64,000 bases of DNA, taken from Aureisphaera galaxeae (GTDB taxonomy: Bacteria > Bacteroidota > Bacteroidia > Flavobacteriales > Flavobacteriaceae). The translations under genes were made by a program, and so were the position numbers. Below are positions 1-8,534 of the stretch, piece after piece (positions within the stretch are counted from its first letter, which is position 1; every line of letters starts with the position of its first letter). Location: NCBI RefSeq assembly GCF_028561275.1, contig NZ_JAQQTF010000019.1, forward strand, positions 248,001 through 312,000, given 5' to 3'. The notes under the pieces were generated by a model. That model saw only the letters and a program-made list of their open reading frames with translations, ran no database searches and was not told the origin of the DNA.

Positions 1-147
1 TGGGTGCTACATAAAATTGCAAAGCGACTTCTTAGGTACGCTGTTTTTCAATGGAAACGTATCCATCCCGAAAAGTCTCTGAAAATCCCTAAGTTTACTG
101 CATATTTTAGACCCTATTACTGTCTAAAAACCTATTTTAACTCCTAA
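1..147 (+). CDS. C-terminal end of a truncated gene, function unknown
   Basis: An open frame enters from the left edge in frame 1 and stops with TAA at 145-147, giving the last 48 residues of a protein. The fragment is basic and aromatic (it contains KRLLRYAVFQWKR) and shows no recognisable motif. The stop lies two bases before the ATG of the next gene, which argues that this is a real gene in the same operon rather than chance reading. By context it is probably another polysaccharide gene, for example a glycosyltransferase tail, but the fragment itself cannot show this. Confidence 0.6.
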   Translation, partial: WVLHKIAKRLLRYAVFQWKRIHPEKSLKIPKFTAYFRPYYCLKTYFNS

Positions 148-149
148 GC

Positions 150-1166
150 ATGCGTATAGGCAGAAATCCGGAAAAGGATAAGGAAATTCAAGGCGATGCC
201 TACCATCGTGTCATCATTCCTGTCTATGTGCCCCATTTAGAAGAATACTTTGAAAAGGGATTGGATTTTACTCAGCTTTGCATCGATTCGTGCAATGCAA
301 CGCGCCATTCAAAAAGTTTTTTAACGGTTGTGAATAATGGCTGTTGTACGGAGGTAACCGAATACCTTCAGAAGTTGTATGAAGAAGGTAAAATAGATCA
401 ACTCATTCATTACAAAAACAATGTAGGAAAGATCGATGCCGTGATTCCCTTGGCCAAGTCAAGTCAGGAGCCTTTGGTGACAATTAGTGATGGCGATGTA
501 TTATTCACTCAGGGTTGGATGCAAGCTGTGGAAGAAGTCTATGAACATTTTCCAGAAGCTGGTATGGTCTCGCCCGTCCCTCACGGAACTATGTTTGCCA
601 ATCATACGGTGAATACCATCTATGGAGCCTTTTTCAAAGGGCAATTGCAATTTCAAAGCCTTTGCAATCCGGAAGACATGCAGCGGTTTGCCAAAAGCAT
701 CGGGAGGGAAGACAGCATGTATGCCAACGAACTTCGGTTAAAGTATCAGATGACTGTAAAACGCAAGGATTTATCAGCTGTGGTGGGTTGCGGGCATTTT
801 GTCTCTACCCTACGTCGCGAAGTATTTCAGAAATCTCCAGATACCTTCAGTAACATGGCCTATTCCAGTAAGGCAGACAAAGACTATATAGATGTTCCCA
901 ATGATGCATCTGGGTTTTGGCGCTTAGCCACGATAGGCAATTATGCCTATCACATGGGGAATCAACCCGAACCTTGGATGTACGAATTGGCGGCCTCCCA
1001 AGCCGAAGGCAATGATGATAAAACCATTGAAGTGCCTGCTCCAAAAAGAGGAACGATGTCTTTCGGTTTTAAATCGTTTGTGGTAAAGCGTCTCTTAATG
1101 AACCGATGGATGCGTCCTACATTCTATAAATGGTTAAAGCTTCCCGAGGGACATAAGAACTATTAA
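150..1166 (+). CDS. GT2-like (GT-A fold) glycosyltransferase
   Basis: The 338-residue protein looks like a cytoplasmic GT-A fold sugar transferase. Residues 20-34 (RVIIPVYVPHLEEYF) form the first beta strand and loop typical of GT2 enzymes, and ISDGDVLF at 112-119 supplies the DxD-type metal and nucleotide-sugar site. The middle part differs from the most common GT2 families, so donor and acceptor cannot be named. No membrane segment is visible. It begins two bases after the preceding stop and is followed 41 bases later by an O-acetyltransferase, in a polysaccharide locus. It is one of the few non-GT4 transferases here and therefore a candidate for the nonulosonate-adding step, though that is only inference. 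Confidence 0.72.
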   Translation: MRIGRNPEKDKEIQGDAYHRVIIPVYVPHLEEYFEKGLDFTQLCIDSCNATRHSKSFLTVVNNGCCTEVTEYLQKLYEEGKIDQLIHYKNNVGKIDAVIPLAKSSQEPLVTISDGDVLFTQGWMQAVEEVYEHFPEAGMVSPVPHGTMFANHTVNTIYGAFFKGQLQFQSLCNPEDMQRFAKSIGREDSMYANELRLKYQMTVKRKDLSAVVGCGHFVSTLRREVFQKSPDTFSNMAYSSKADKDYIDVPNDASGFWRLATIGNYAYHMGNQPEPWMYELAASQAEGNDDKTIEVPAPKRGTMSFGFKSFVVKRLLMNRWMRPTFYKWLKLPEGHKNY

Positions 1167-1207
1167 TTGGAAAAGACCTATTTTTAGCTACGTATTCAAC
1201 CAACCCT

Positions 1208-1840
1208 ATGCGCCGATTCATTAGAAAAGTATTGTATTATTTTTTGAATGCTCCGCAAGCCTCCGATAAAGTGAGTTTGTCCGGTTTTTCACGAGGTGTT
1301 CAAAATGTGACTTTTGAAGGCGCCAACAAAGTGCCAGATCGTTGTAATTTCTCTGGAACCATAAAGTTGGGGTATGCCACTACACTTGGATACAATAACT
1401 TCCTGCATGGTGATATTGAGATTGGTAAGTACTGTCAGTTAGGAGCTGATGTTGCCATACATACTACAAATCATCCCATTCAGTACCTATCCACTTATAT
1501 TAACAAAAATCTATTCGACGGTGAACTTTCCCAATTGAAAGAAGTTAAAAAAGTGGTAATTGGCCATGACGTTTGGATTGGTCATAACGCTATTATTGTA
1601 GGCGAAGTTACCGTAGGAAATGGAGCCATTATTGCCAGTGGAAGTGTAGTTACGAAAGATGTAGCTCCGTACAGTATCGTTGGTGGTGTTCCTGCAAAGG
1701 AATTGAAAAAACGCTTTTCGGATGCTGTTATCAAAGAAATAGAAACCTTGCAGTGGTGGAATCTACCGTCGGAAGAATTGGAAAAGATAAAACCATTGTT
1801 TTTTAAGAACTTAAGCGAAGTCGAAAGCTTGTACGATTAA
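1208..1840 (+). CDS. CatB/WbbJ-type hexapeptide-repeat O-acetyltransferase
   Basis: The 210-residue protein belongs to the left-handed beta-helix acyltransferases that move acetyl from acetyl-CoA to sugar hydroxyls. Hexapeptide turns run from about residue 50 to 160. HTTNHP at 85-90 carries the probable catalytic histidine, IGHDVWIGHNAII at 118-130 is the characteristic coil, and VGGVPAK at 158-164 is the CoA-site closing motif of the family. The size fits the CatB/xenobiotic acetyltransferase branch. In this locus it most likely O-acetylates a sugar of the surface glycan; the exact acceptor is unknown. The following sulfotransferase suggests several decorations on the same polymer. Confidence 0.85.
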   Translation: MRRFIRKVLYYFLNAPQASDKVSLSGFSRGVQNVTFEGANKVPDRCNFSGTIKLGYATTLGYNNFLHGDIEIGKYCQLGADVAIHTTNHPIQYLSTYINKNLFDGELSQLKEVKKVVIGHDVWIGHNAIIVGEVTVGNGAIIASGSVVTKDVAPYSIVGGVPAKELKKRFSDAVIKEIETLQWWNLPSEELEKIKPLFFKNLSEVESLYD

Positions 1841-1870
1841 TCCTTTCGATCTTCGATTCTTTTGTACCCC

Positions 1871-2758
1871 ATGAAGGAAAAGAAGTCTATATTGATTACC
1901 GGTGCTCATCGGTCCGGTTCTACTTGGGCGGGCAAAATTGTGAGTGCCTCCCCCAAGGTGCGTTACGTGCACGAACCCTTTAATCCGGGGCGCACCGGCG
2001 TAAAACCACCCTTTACCACATGGTTTCAGCATCTAAGTGCACATACACAGGAAGAAGATCAATTAAGCATTCACAAATACCTCTCGTCTTTTATTAGTAC
2101 GGCTTTTACGGATATAAAGACAACCGGTACTACTGGAGGTTTTAAATTGCTTCGGGAATGGCGTTCCCGGAAAACCCGTCGAACGGTATACAAAGATCCC
2201 ATTGCATTACTTTCGGCACCATGGATGTACGATAATTTGGGGTGCGATGTTGTAATAGTCATTCGACATCCGGCAGCTTTTATTGCGAGTTTAAAGGTGA
2301 AAGATTGGCAATTCAATTTTGATAATTTTCGAAGACAGAACAAGCTAGTTGAGACATACATGAAGGAATATGCCACTGAAATAGAGGCGTATTGTGAAGA
2401 ACCGAAAGATATCATTCGGCAAGGAATATTGCTATGGAATTGCCTGTATAATACGGTGAAGCAGTATCAGTCCCAATATCAGGGGACATGGCATTTTGTG
2501 ACCCATGAAGACCTTTCAAAAGAACCCATCAAGGAATTCAAGGAAATCTTTACTTTTTTGAACCTTCCATGGTCGAAAGAAGTAACTGATGAGATTGAAA
2601 ATTCTACCCAGGGAAAGCAAAAGGATGACAAGCACAAGCGCGATTCCAAAAAGAACATTCATACTTGGAAGCAGCGACTTACAGAGGACGAGATATCCAA
2701 TATTAAAGAGGGAACCCGTGAGGTGTGGAAATATTTTTATTCCGAAACCGATTGGTAG
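1871..2758 (+). CDS. PAPS-dependent sulfotransferase family protein
   Basis: This 295-residue protein resembles the Sulfotransfer_1/3 families, which move a sulfo group from PAPS to a hydroxyl. ITGAHRSGSTW at residues 9-19 is the 5'-phosphosulfate loop, and IRHPAAFIASL near 131-141 gives the 3'-phosphate-binding Arg/Ser pair. Near residues 264-275 there is a Trp-x4-Leu-Thr segment of the kind that closes over PAPS. I chose the ATG at 1871 rather than the in-frame TTG at 1862 because it starts right before the P-loop strand. Between an acetyltransferase and the neu genes, it probably sulfates the surface glycan, as is common in marine bacteria. No PAPS-synthesis gene is in view. Confidence 0.82.
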   Translation: MKEKKSILITGAHRSGSTWAGKIVSASPKVRYVHEPFNPGRTGVKPPFTTWFQHLSAHTQEEDQLSIHKYLSSFISTAFTDIKTTGTTGGFKLLREWRSRKTRRTVYKDPIALLSAPWMYDNLGCDVVIVIRHPAAFIASLKVKDWQFNFDNFRRQNKLVETYMKEYATEIEAYCEEPKDIIRQGILLWNCLYNTVKQYQSQYQGTWHFVTHEDLSKEPIKEFKEIFTFLNLPWSKEVTDEIENSTQGKQKDDKHKRDSKKNIHTWKQRLTEDEISNIKEGTREVWKYFYSETDW

Positions 2759-2784
2759 GGCATTCCCAAAAAATAGTACCTTTG
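2752..2784 (+). promoter_or_regulatory. Putative Bacteroidota promoter before neuB
   Basis: TTG at 2752-2754, then 22 bases, then TACCTTTG at 2777-2784, a full match to the TAnnTTTG -7 element. Transcription would start near 2790, about 20 bases before the neuB start. It overlaps the end of the sulfotransferase gene and would let the neuBCA cassette be expressed separately from upstream genes. It is a pattern match only, and the spacing is at the long end. Confidence 0.5.
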
Positions 2785-2809
2785 AGAACCTAATCAACGA
2801 TAACTTTCT

Positions 2810-3808
2810 TTGATCACAACCATTGCAGAAATAGGACAGGCCCACGAAGGTAGTTTAGGGATGCTACATGCGTATATTGATGCAGTAGCAAAGACGGGAG
2901 CCTCCGCCATTAAATTCCAAACCCATATTGCAGAAGCTGAGAGTAGTATTCATGAACCCTTTCGGGTGAAATTTTCCGAACAGGATGCTACCCGTTTCGA
3001 TTATTGGAAGCGGATGGAATTTACCCAAGAGCAATGGATAGGTATTGGGGAGCATTGCAAGGAAGTAGGGCTAACTTTTATAAGCAGTCCCTTTAGCAAT
3101 ACTGCGGTAGATGTGCTGGAGAAAGCTGGGGTTGAGGTTTATAAAATAGGGAGTGGCGAAGTGACCAACTTTCTGTTGCTTGAGAAAGTGGCTGAAACGG
3201 GCAAACCTATTATTATTTCGAGCGGGATGAGCTCCTTTGATGAATTGGATGGTGCCATTGCATTTTTGAATGAACGCAAGGCCCATTTTTCCATTTTGCA
3301 ATGTACGACCAGTTATCCTACCCAACCAGAGCAGTTTGGGCTAAACGTAATTGCCCAGATGAAGGCAAGATATGATGTCCCCATTGGCTTTTCCGATCAT
3401 TCGGGAACCGTAGCAGCAGGAGTGGCTGCAGCTGCCTTGGGAGCCGAGATTTTGGAGTTTCATGTGGTTTTCAGCAAAGATATGTTCGGTCCAGATGTAA
3501 GTTCTTCGCTCACTATTGAAGAAACCAAGGAGTTGGTAGAAAGTGCGAATGCCATCGCTACTGCTTTACAACATCCCATAAATAAGACCGATAATAGTAC
3601 GTTTACGGATTTGAAACGTATTTTCGAAAAGTCCTTGGCTGTAAACAAAGCATTACCCAAAGGACATATATTGACCTTTCATGACCTTGAAGCCAAAAAA
3701 CCGAAAGGCTATGGCTTGGATGCTTCCCGATTTCAGGAAGTCATTGGGAAAGCGTTGGCAAGACCACTTGATCAATGGGATTTTTTAAATGAAGCCGATA
3801 TTGAATAA
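2810..3808 (+). CDS. neuB: N-acetylneuraminate (nonulosonate) synthase NeuB
   Basis: The enzyme condenses phosphoenolpyruvate with N-acetylmannosamine or a related hexose to make a nine-carbon sialic acid. The 332-residue protein has the NeuB TIM barrel (AEIGQAHEG at 6-14, IKFQTH at 34-39, an SSPFSN segment near 90 and GFSDHSG near 195). A C-terminal SAF/antifreeze-like domain follows from about residue 270 (LAVNKALPKGHILTFHDLE). Translation begins with TTG at 2810; no upstream ATG fits. The stop abuts the neuC ATG with no gap. The N-terminal motif departs from the AEIGxNHxG of classical Neu5Ac synthases, so legionaminic acid or another nonulosonate remains possible. Confidence 0.86.
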   Translation: MITTIAEIGQAHEGSLGMLHAYIDAVAKTGASAIKFQTHIAEAESSIHEPFRVKFSEQDATRFDYWKRMEFTQEQWIGIGEHCKEVGLTFISSPFSNTAVDVLEKAGVEVYKIGSGEVTNFLLLEKVAETGKPIIISSGMSSFDELDGAIAFLNERKAHFSILQCTTSYPTQPEQFGLNVIAQMKARYDVPIGFSDHSGTVAAGVAAAALGAEILEFHVVFSKDMFGPDVSSSLTIEETKELVESANAIATALQHPINKTDNSTFTDLKRIFEKSLAVNKALPKGHILTFHDLEAKKPKGYGLDASRFQEVIGKALARPLDQWDFLNEADIE

Positions 3809-4969
3809 ATGAGTGAAACGAGAAAAATATGCGCCGTTATTACCGCAAGACCTTCGTACAGTAGGGTAAAGACGGTCTTACAGGCGATCAAAGAGCATCC
3901 TAAGCTTGAATTACAATTGGTTGTTGCCGGTTCTGCTTTGCTGGACCGTTACGGGAATGCAGTCAACTTTATTGAAAAGGATGGATTTACCATTCATGAA
4001 AAGGTGTTCATGGTACTCGAAGGTGAAAATAAAACAGCCATGGCCAAAACTACAGGATTGGGCGTTATGGAACTGTCTAACGTGTTTTATAACCTGCAAC
4101 CGGATGCAGTATTGACCATTGCCGATCGATTCGAAACCATTGCTACTTCCATTGCTGCAGCCTATCAAAATATTCCCTTAATTCATTTACAAGGAGGTGA
4201 GGTTACTGGAAACATAGACGAAAAAGTACGACATGCCAATACCAAATTGGCCGATATCCATTTTGTGACTTCCGAAGATGCTAAAAATCGTGTTATTAAG
4301 ATGGGCGAAGATGAGCGCTATGTGTTCAATACCGGTTGTCCCTCTATTGATTTGGCGGCCGAGGTACAAAACCGTCCTGGACTGGATTTTGACCCCTTCG
4401 GAAAATATGGTGGGGTAGGAGCTACCTTTCCTTTAGACGATGGTTATATCGTGGTGATGCAACATCCCGTTACTACAGAATACCATCAGGCAAAGGAAGA
4501 CGTAATTAAAACATTAGAGGTCATCGACGAAATTGGCGTACCAACGTTTTGGTTCTGGCCCAATGTAGATGCGGGAGCCGACGGTACCTCTAACGGAATT
4601 CGTTCCTATCGGGAAAAGCACAATCCCAAGAACATCCGATTCTTTAAGAATATGGAACCCAATGATTTCCTTCGGCTATTGGTCAATGGGAAATGTCTCA
4701 TCGGAAACAGCAGTGTCGGGATACGAGAATGTTCCTTTTTGGGAGTACCCGTAGTAAATATTGGGACGCGTCAGAACCGTCGACTGCGAGGGGAGAATGT
4801 GCTGGATGTTAGCTACGATAAAAAGGAGATTTACGATGCGATTACCCTTCAGCTAAAGGACCCAAAAAATACCCGTAGTACGATTTATGGCGAAGGGGAT
4901 AGCGGTAAGAAAATCGCAGACATTCTTTCAGATATAGAACTCCGTTTTCATAAAACGATCAGTTACTAA
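3809..4969 (+). CDS. neuC: UDP-N-acetylglucosamine 2-epimerase (hydrolysing) NeuC
   Basis: NeuC converts UDP-GlcNAc to N-acetylmannosamine plus UDP, feeding NeuB. The 386-residue protein has a GT-B-like fold with the hydrolysing-epimerase signatures: ITARPSYSR at 11-19, ADRFE at 105-109 and HLQGGEVTGNIDEKVRH at 126-142, with E131 and D137 as likely catalytic acids. Further on it has MQHPVT and, in the C-terminal half, GNSSVGIRE for nucleotide binding. The ATG directly follows the neuB stop and the end overlaps neuA by one base, so the three are surely co-transcribed. A LegG-type activity on UDP-diNAcBac is the main alternative, but no dehydratase or aminotransferase for that route is seen beside it. 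Confidence 0.87.
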   Translation: MSETRKICAVITARPSYSRVKTVLQAIKEHPKLELQLVVAGSALLDRYGNAVNFIEKDGFTIHEKVFMVLEGENKTAMAKTTGLGVMELSNVFYNLQPDAVLTIADRFETIATSIAAAYQNIPLIHLQGGEVTGNIDEKVRHANTKLADIHFVTSEDAKNRVIKMGEDERYVFNTGCPSIDLAAEVQNRPGLDFDPFGKYGGVGATFPLDDGYIVVMQHPVTTEYHQAKEDVIKTLEVIDEIGVPTFWFWPNVDAGADGTSNGIRSYREKHNPKNIRFFKNMEPNDFLRLLVNGKCLIGNSSVGIRECSFLGVPVVNIGTRQNRRLRGENVLDVSYDKKEIYDAITLQLKDPKNTRSTIYGEGDSGKKIADILSDIELRFHKTISY

Positions 4970-5649
4970 TGAAAATCCTAGGACTCATACCTGCCCGTGC
5001 GGGAAGCAAGGGGATTCCTCATAAAAACAAAAAAAAACTGGGAGGCAAGCCTCTTCTTCAATATACCATAGAAGCTGCTTTGGGGGCTTCTTCGTTGGCA
5101 TCGGTGGTTTTCTCTTCAGAAGATGACGAGCTCATGGAACTGGCAGAACGCATGGGAGCCAAGGTTCCCTTCAAACGTCCAGATCATTTGGCGACAGATG
5201 CGGCAGGCTCGCTAGAAGTGGTTCAACATGCTTTGCAAAGCTTGGAAGATGATTATGATGCTGTTTGTTTATTGCAAGTAACGACACCGTTTCGTACTTC
5301 CGAAGACATTGACAATGCTATTGAAAGATTTAAAGCACTGGGGACCGATAGTTTGGTTTCCGTTCAAGAAGTACCCCATCAATACAATCCACATTGGGTT
5401 TTCGAAGAAAAAGAAGGGGTGCTACATATCGCCACGGGAGAGCAACAGATCATTAAGAGGCGCCAGGAATTGCCCAAGGCATATATTCGTGATGGAGCTA
5501 TTTACATTACCAAGACCGAGGTTTTGTTGAAGGAACATTCCTTTTTCGGAGCGCGTATGGGGGCTATTGAATTGGATTCCAAAAGACATGTGAATATAGA
5601 TACCCTAGAAGACTGGAAAAAAGCCGAAGCCCTTTTAAGAGAGCTATAA
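4969..5649 (+). CDS. neuA: Acylneuraminate cytidylyltransferase NeuA
   Basis: NeuA activates the nonulosonate with CTP to give the CMP-sugar used by sialyltransferases. The 226-residue protein is the usual size for the stand-alone form. LIPARAGSKG at residues 6-15 is the CTP-binding motif with its Arg, Ser and Lys. LLQVTTPFR near 101-109 and the C-terminal HVNIDTLEDW also match the family. There is no C-terminal hydrolase or esterase extension of the kind found in some bifunctional NeuA proteins. The start overlaps the neuC stop by one base (TAATG). With NeuB and NeuC this completes a minimal UDP-GlcNAc to CMP-sialic acid route. Confidence 0.9.
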   Translation: MKILGLIPARAGSKGIPHKNKKKLGGKPLLQYTIEAALGASSLASVVFSSEDDELMELAERMGAKVPFKRPDHLATDAAGSLEVVQHALQSLEDDYDAVCLLQVTTPFRTSEDIDNAIERFKALGTDSLVSVQEVPHQYNPHWVFEEKEGVLHIATGEQQIIKRRQELPKAYIRDGAIYITKTEVLLKEHSFFGARMGAIELDSKRHVNIDTLEDWKKAEALLREL

Positions 5650-5674
5650 ACCCTAATTGTTAGAAGATAAAACG

Positions 5675-6865
5675 ATGAACTTTTTAAAAAGAAATTTTTA
5701 CAGATACTTCGATTTCATCTTTCTCTTCGTATTTAGCGTCCTTTTATTTACCTACCTCCTCAAATATGTTGCTACCGATATTCAGGCACATTTACTATTT
5801 GTGGAAAGGATAAACGCAGGAATTACTGCTTACCCTGCCAATTTTCTATTCTATGTACTTATAAACGTATTATCTGGGTTTAGTAGCAATGCGCTTTTTA
5901 CCTATCCCGCAGTCGTTTTGCTGCTCTCTTTGGCAGTGGTTTTTAAATATGGTATTTCTAAGAAGATCCTGAAGTCCTTCGTGAAGGTGAACAATGTAAG
6001 TTCGCTTGGGTTGAAAATTACACTCATCACCTTAGCGTTATTTTTCTGTTTCGCCATTCCCGAACCGGTTTCGTTTGTATTCCTTAAAAAGATGTACTTG
6101 GGTAAAATTGTACCTCATGTATGGCATAATTCTACTTCCATCCTGTTATTCCCCTTTGCCATTCTACTCTTTTGGAAACAATTGGAACTATTTTCTTCAG
6201 AGAAACCATTAACATTCAAAAAGATGGCCGTTGTTGTTCTTTTGGTGTTAATTAATATAGCTATTAAGCCCTCTTTCCTTTTTTGCTATCTACCTGTAAC
6301 TTTCCTCTTTCTGGTATGGGAATTTAAAGGGAAAAACATAAAATGGTTGACTGTAAGACTGCTTCCTCTTTTTGTGGGAGGAGCGCTGATTTTGCTTCAA
6401 TATTATTTAATTTACCAATTGGGTCAGGGATCCATTCAAGGTGGGGAAAGTGGTGTCGCATTAAGCGCTCCTTTCAAGACGTACAGCTTTTTTATCCCCT
6501 ACTGGCTTATACCTTTTTCTTTTATCCTATCATTTGCCTTACCCATAGGTGCCATTGTTCTGTATCGGGAGATTTTGAAGTTTAAACCCTTCCTTTATGC
6601 ATTGATGCTGATGATTATGGGATTGTTGATTTCCGGTTTCATCATGGAAACGGGACCAAGGGCAGCACATGGTAATTTTACGTGGCAGAACATTATTTGT
6701 TGCTATTTAGTATTCTTAAGCATCGTTGCTTTTTTTACCCCCAAGTTCCTTTCCGATTTTTCTTGGAAAAGAAAGGAATTGATCATCTTAGGATTGTTCC
6801 TTGTCCACGTTTTTTCTGGAGTGCTGTATGTTTTTAAACTAATTTTATTGAACAGTTATACGTAA
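5675..6865 (+). CDS. Polytopic membrane protein of the polysaccharide locus, function unknown
   Basis: The 396-residue product is strongly hydrophobic with roughly ten membrane segments; the first lies at about residues 12-30. I see no flippase (Wzx) signature and no ligase motif. The periplasmic-side DIQAHLLFVERI soon after the first segment recalls the first acidic loop of GT-C glycosyltransferases. I chose ATG at 5675 over the in-frame TTG at 5657 because it gives a basic N-terminus (MNFLKRNFYRY) before the first helix. It sits between neuA and a polyprenyl-type GT2, so a GT-C transferase working in the periplasm from a lipid-linked sugar is plausible. A Wzy-type polymerase is the alternative. 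Confidence 0.6.
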   Translation: MNFLKRNFYRYFDFIFLFVFSVLLFTYLLKYVATDIQAHLLFVERINAGITAYPANFLFYVLINVLSGFSSNALFTYPAVVLLLSLAVVFKYGISKKILKSFVKVNNVSSLGLKITLITLALFFCFAIPEPVSFVFLKKMYLGKIVPHVWHNSTSILLFPFAILLFWKQLELFSSEKPLTFKKMAVVVLLVLINIAIKPSFLFCYLPVTFLFLVWEFKGKNIKWLTVRLLPLFVGGALILLQYYLIYQLGQGSIQGGESGVALSAPFKTYSFFIPYWLIPFSFILSFALPIGAIVLYREILKFKPFLYALMLMIMGLLISGFIMETGPRAAHGNFTWQNIICCYLVFLSIVAFFTPKFLSDFSWKRKELIILGLFLVHVFSGVLYVFKLILLNSYT

Positions 6866-6915
6866 AAGTATTCTTATATTGACCTCGTTTTTGAGATACT
6901 CCTAACCATTCAATT

Positions 6916-7845
6916 TTGAAGAATCCTACTGAAAAAATAAGCGTTGTTGTTCCCATTTATAGAAATGAGGCCACCTTAGTGGATTTGGTGGAAAGACTGC
7001 AACAGGTGTTTGTACAATTGGGGGTAGATGGTGAAATACTTTTGGTAAACGACTCCAGTCCGGACGATTCGTGGACGGTTATAAAAAAAATGGCCAACGA
7101 TAAGGATGGAGTGGTAGGGCTCAATTTGAGTCGAAATTTCGGCCAGCATTATGCAATTTCGGCGGGCTTGGCAAATGCCACCGGAGATTGGGTTGTAGTT
7201 ATGGATGCCGACCTTCAAGATGTTCCCGAAGAAATTGAAAAACTACATGCAAAGGCACAGGAAGGATTCGAAATTGTATTGGCACAAAGAAGCGAGCGAA
7301 AGGACGGATGGTTCAAAAAACTATTGTCTTCGTGGTTCTATGGCATACTTTCCTATTTATCTGGCACGCCCTATGATGGAAGTGTGGCCAACTTCGGTAT
7401 TTATAACAAAAAGGTAATCGATACTATCGTAGACCTACCCGAAAAGAATCGGTTTTTTCCCTCTATGATCAAATGGGTAGGGTATACAAGTACCTCTATT
7501 CCCGTTCGGCATAGTGGTAGGGAAGAAGGGAGTTCTTCCTATAATTTCAGAAGACGTATGAATCTTGCGTTGGATATTATTCTTTCTTATTCCGATAAAC
7601 CTTTACGACTGGCCATAAAATTGGGAATTCTATTTGTTGGGATGTCATCCATTTTTGCCATCATCATTCTAATAAAGTGGCTCAACGGAAGTATTGAAGT
7701 AATGGGATACACCTCACTTATTTTAAGTGTTTGGTTCCTGTCGGGCATTATCATTTTGGTGTTGGGTGTCTCTGGCCTTTACATTGGAAAGATATTCGAA
7801 AATGTGAAGGACCGCCCCACCTACATCATTAAAGAAAAGGTATGA
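6916..7845 (+). CDS. GtrB/DPM1-like family 2 glycosyltransferase with C-terminal membrane segments
   Basis: The enzyme probably transfers a sugar from a nucleotide donor to undecaprenyl phosphate at the inner membrane. In the 309-residue protein, VVPIYRNEATL at 11-21, LVNDSSPDDS at 43-52 and MDADLQDVP at 96-104 are the GT2 nucleotide and metal sites of the dolichol-phosphate mannosyltransferase/GtrB branch. Two membrane helices follow at about 231-253 and 264-291. Translation starts at TTG 6916, the only start that keeps the first beta strand whole. The end overlaps the wecD-like gene by four bases. Such enzymes usually feed GT-C transferases, and GT-C-like membrane proteins are encoded on both sides. 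Confidence 0.85.
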   Translation: MKNPTEKISVVVPIYRNEATLVDLVERLQQVFVQLGVDGEILLVNDSSPDDSWTVIKKMANDKDGVVGLNLSRNFGQHYAISAGLANATGDWVVVMDADLQDVPEEIEKLHAKAQEGFEIVLAQRSERKDGWFKKLLSSWFYGILSYLSGTPYDGSVANFGIYNKKVIDTIVDLPEKNRFFPSMIKWVGYTSTSIPVRHSGREEGSSSYNFRRRMNLALDIILSYSDKPLRLAIKLGILFVGMSSIFAIIILIKWLNGSIEVMGYTSLILSVWFLSGIIILVLGVSGLYIGKIFENVKDRPTYIIKEKV

Positions 7846-8534
7846 GTATACAACGCCTCGATTGGGACTCGAATTTTTTTGAATTCGAAGTCGGGAGATG
7901 GGAAGGATGCAATGCAGCCTCTGTCGAAGGCACGAATATAAACTCCTTTCGGTTGTTGTATCAAATATCCGATGAACCCTGTATGATCACACTGGTTAAC
8001 TTTACCGAAGGTCATGCCGAAGTAAAAATGAACTTCAAAAAAGACCTTCACAGACATACCATTCCCTTCGAAGATATTCATGACGCAAAGAGCCTTGATT
8101 TGGATCGAAATGCATTGTACGAACTAGCGTATGAGAGCGGTAAATACAGCCGGTTTAAGCTAGATCCCAAAATGAAGAATGCACATTTTGAAGCCTTGTA
8201 TCGACTATGGATAGACAATTCCATCGATGCCGATTTTTCGGACGGGTTTTTAGTGAAAATAATAGAAGAGATGCCCGCAGGAATGGTTACCTATCGATCT
8301 TCCCTAGACGTAGCAACCATTGGCTTAATTGCTGTATCACCTCAGTTTCAAGGAAGGGGAATAGGAAGGGAACTATTGGCCGCTGCCGAAAATCACGCGA
8401 TGGATGCGGGAATGAAATCCATGGTGATCCCAACACAAAAAAGTAACGAAATCGCGTGCAAATTCTATGAAAAAAGTGGATATTCACTCGCGGAAGCAAA
8501 ACACATAAAACATCTTTGGCGTGATTCCTTTTAA
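7842..8534 (+). CDS. wecD: WecD-like dTDP-4-amino-4,6-dideoxygalactose N-acetyltransferase (GNAT)
   Basis: The 230-residue protein has an N-terminal WDSNFFEF motif at residues 8-15, found in the TDP-fucosamine acetyltransferase branch. A GNAT domain fills its second half, with FQGRGIGRELL near 165-175 forming the acetyl-CoA pyrophosphate loop. YRLWIDNSID in the middle also matches WecD/RffC proteins. It would acetylate the 4-amino group of dTDP-Fuc4N. The start overlaps the preceding gene by four bases and the end overlaps wecE by 14, which ties it to the aminotransferase that makes its substrate. Substrate specificity is inferred from this pairing; another amino sugar is possible. Confidence 0.78.
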   Translation: MSIQRLDWDSNFFEFEVGRWEGCNAASVEGTNINSFRLLYQISDEPCMITLVNFTEGHAEVKMNFKKDLHRHTIPFEDIHDAKSLDLDRNALYELAYESGKYSRFKLDPKMKNAHFEALYRLWIDNSIDADFSDGFLVKIIEEMPAGMVTYRSSLDVATIGLIAVSPQFQGRGIGRELLAAAENHAMDAGMKSMVIPTQKSNEIACKFYEKSGYSLAEAKHIKHLWRDSF

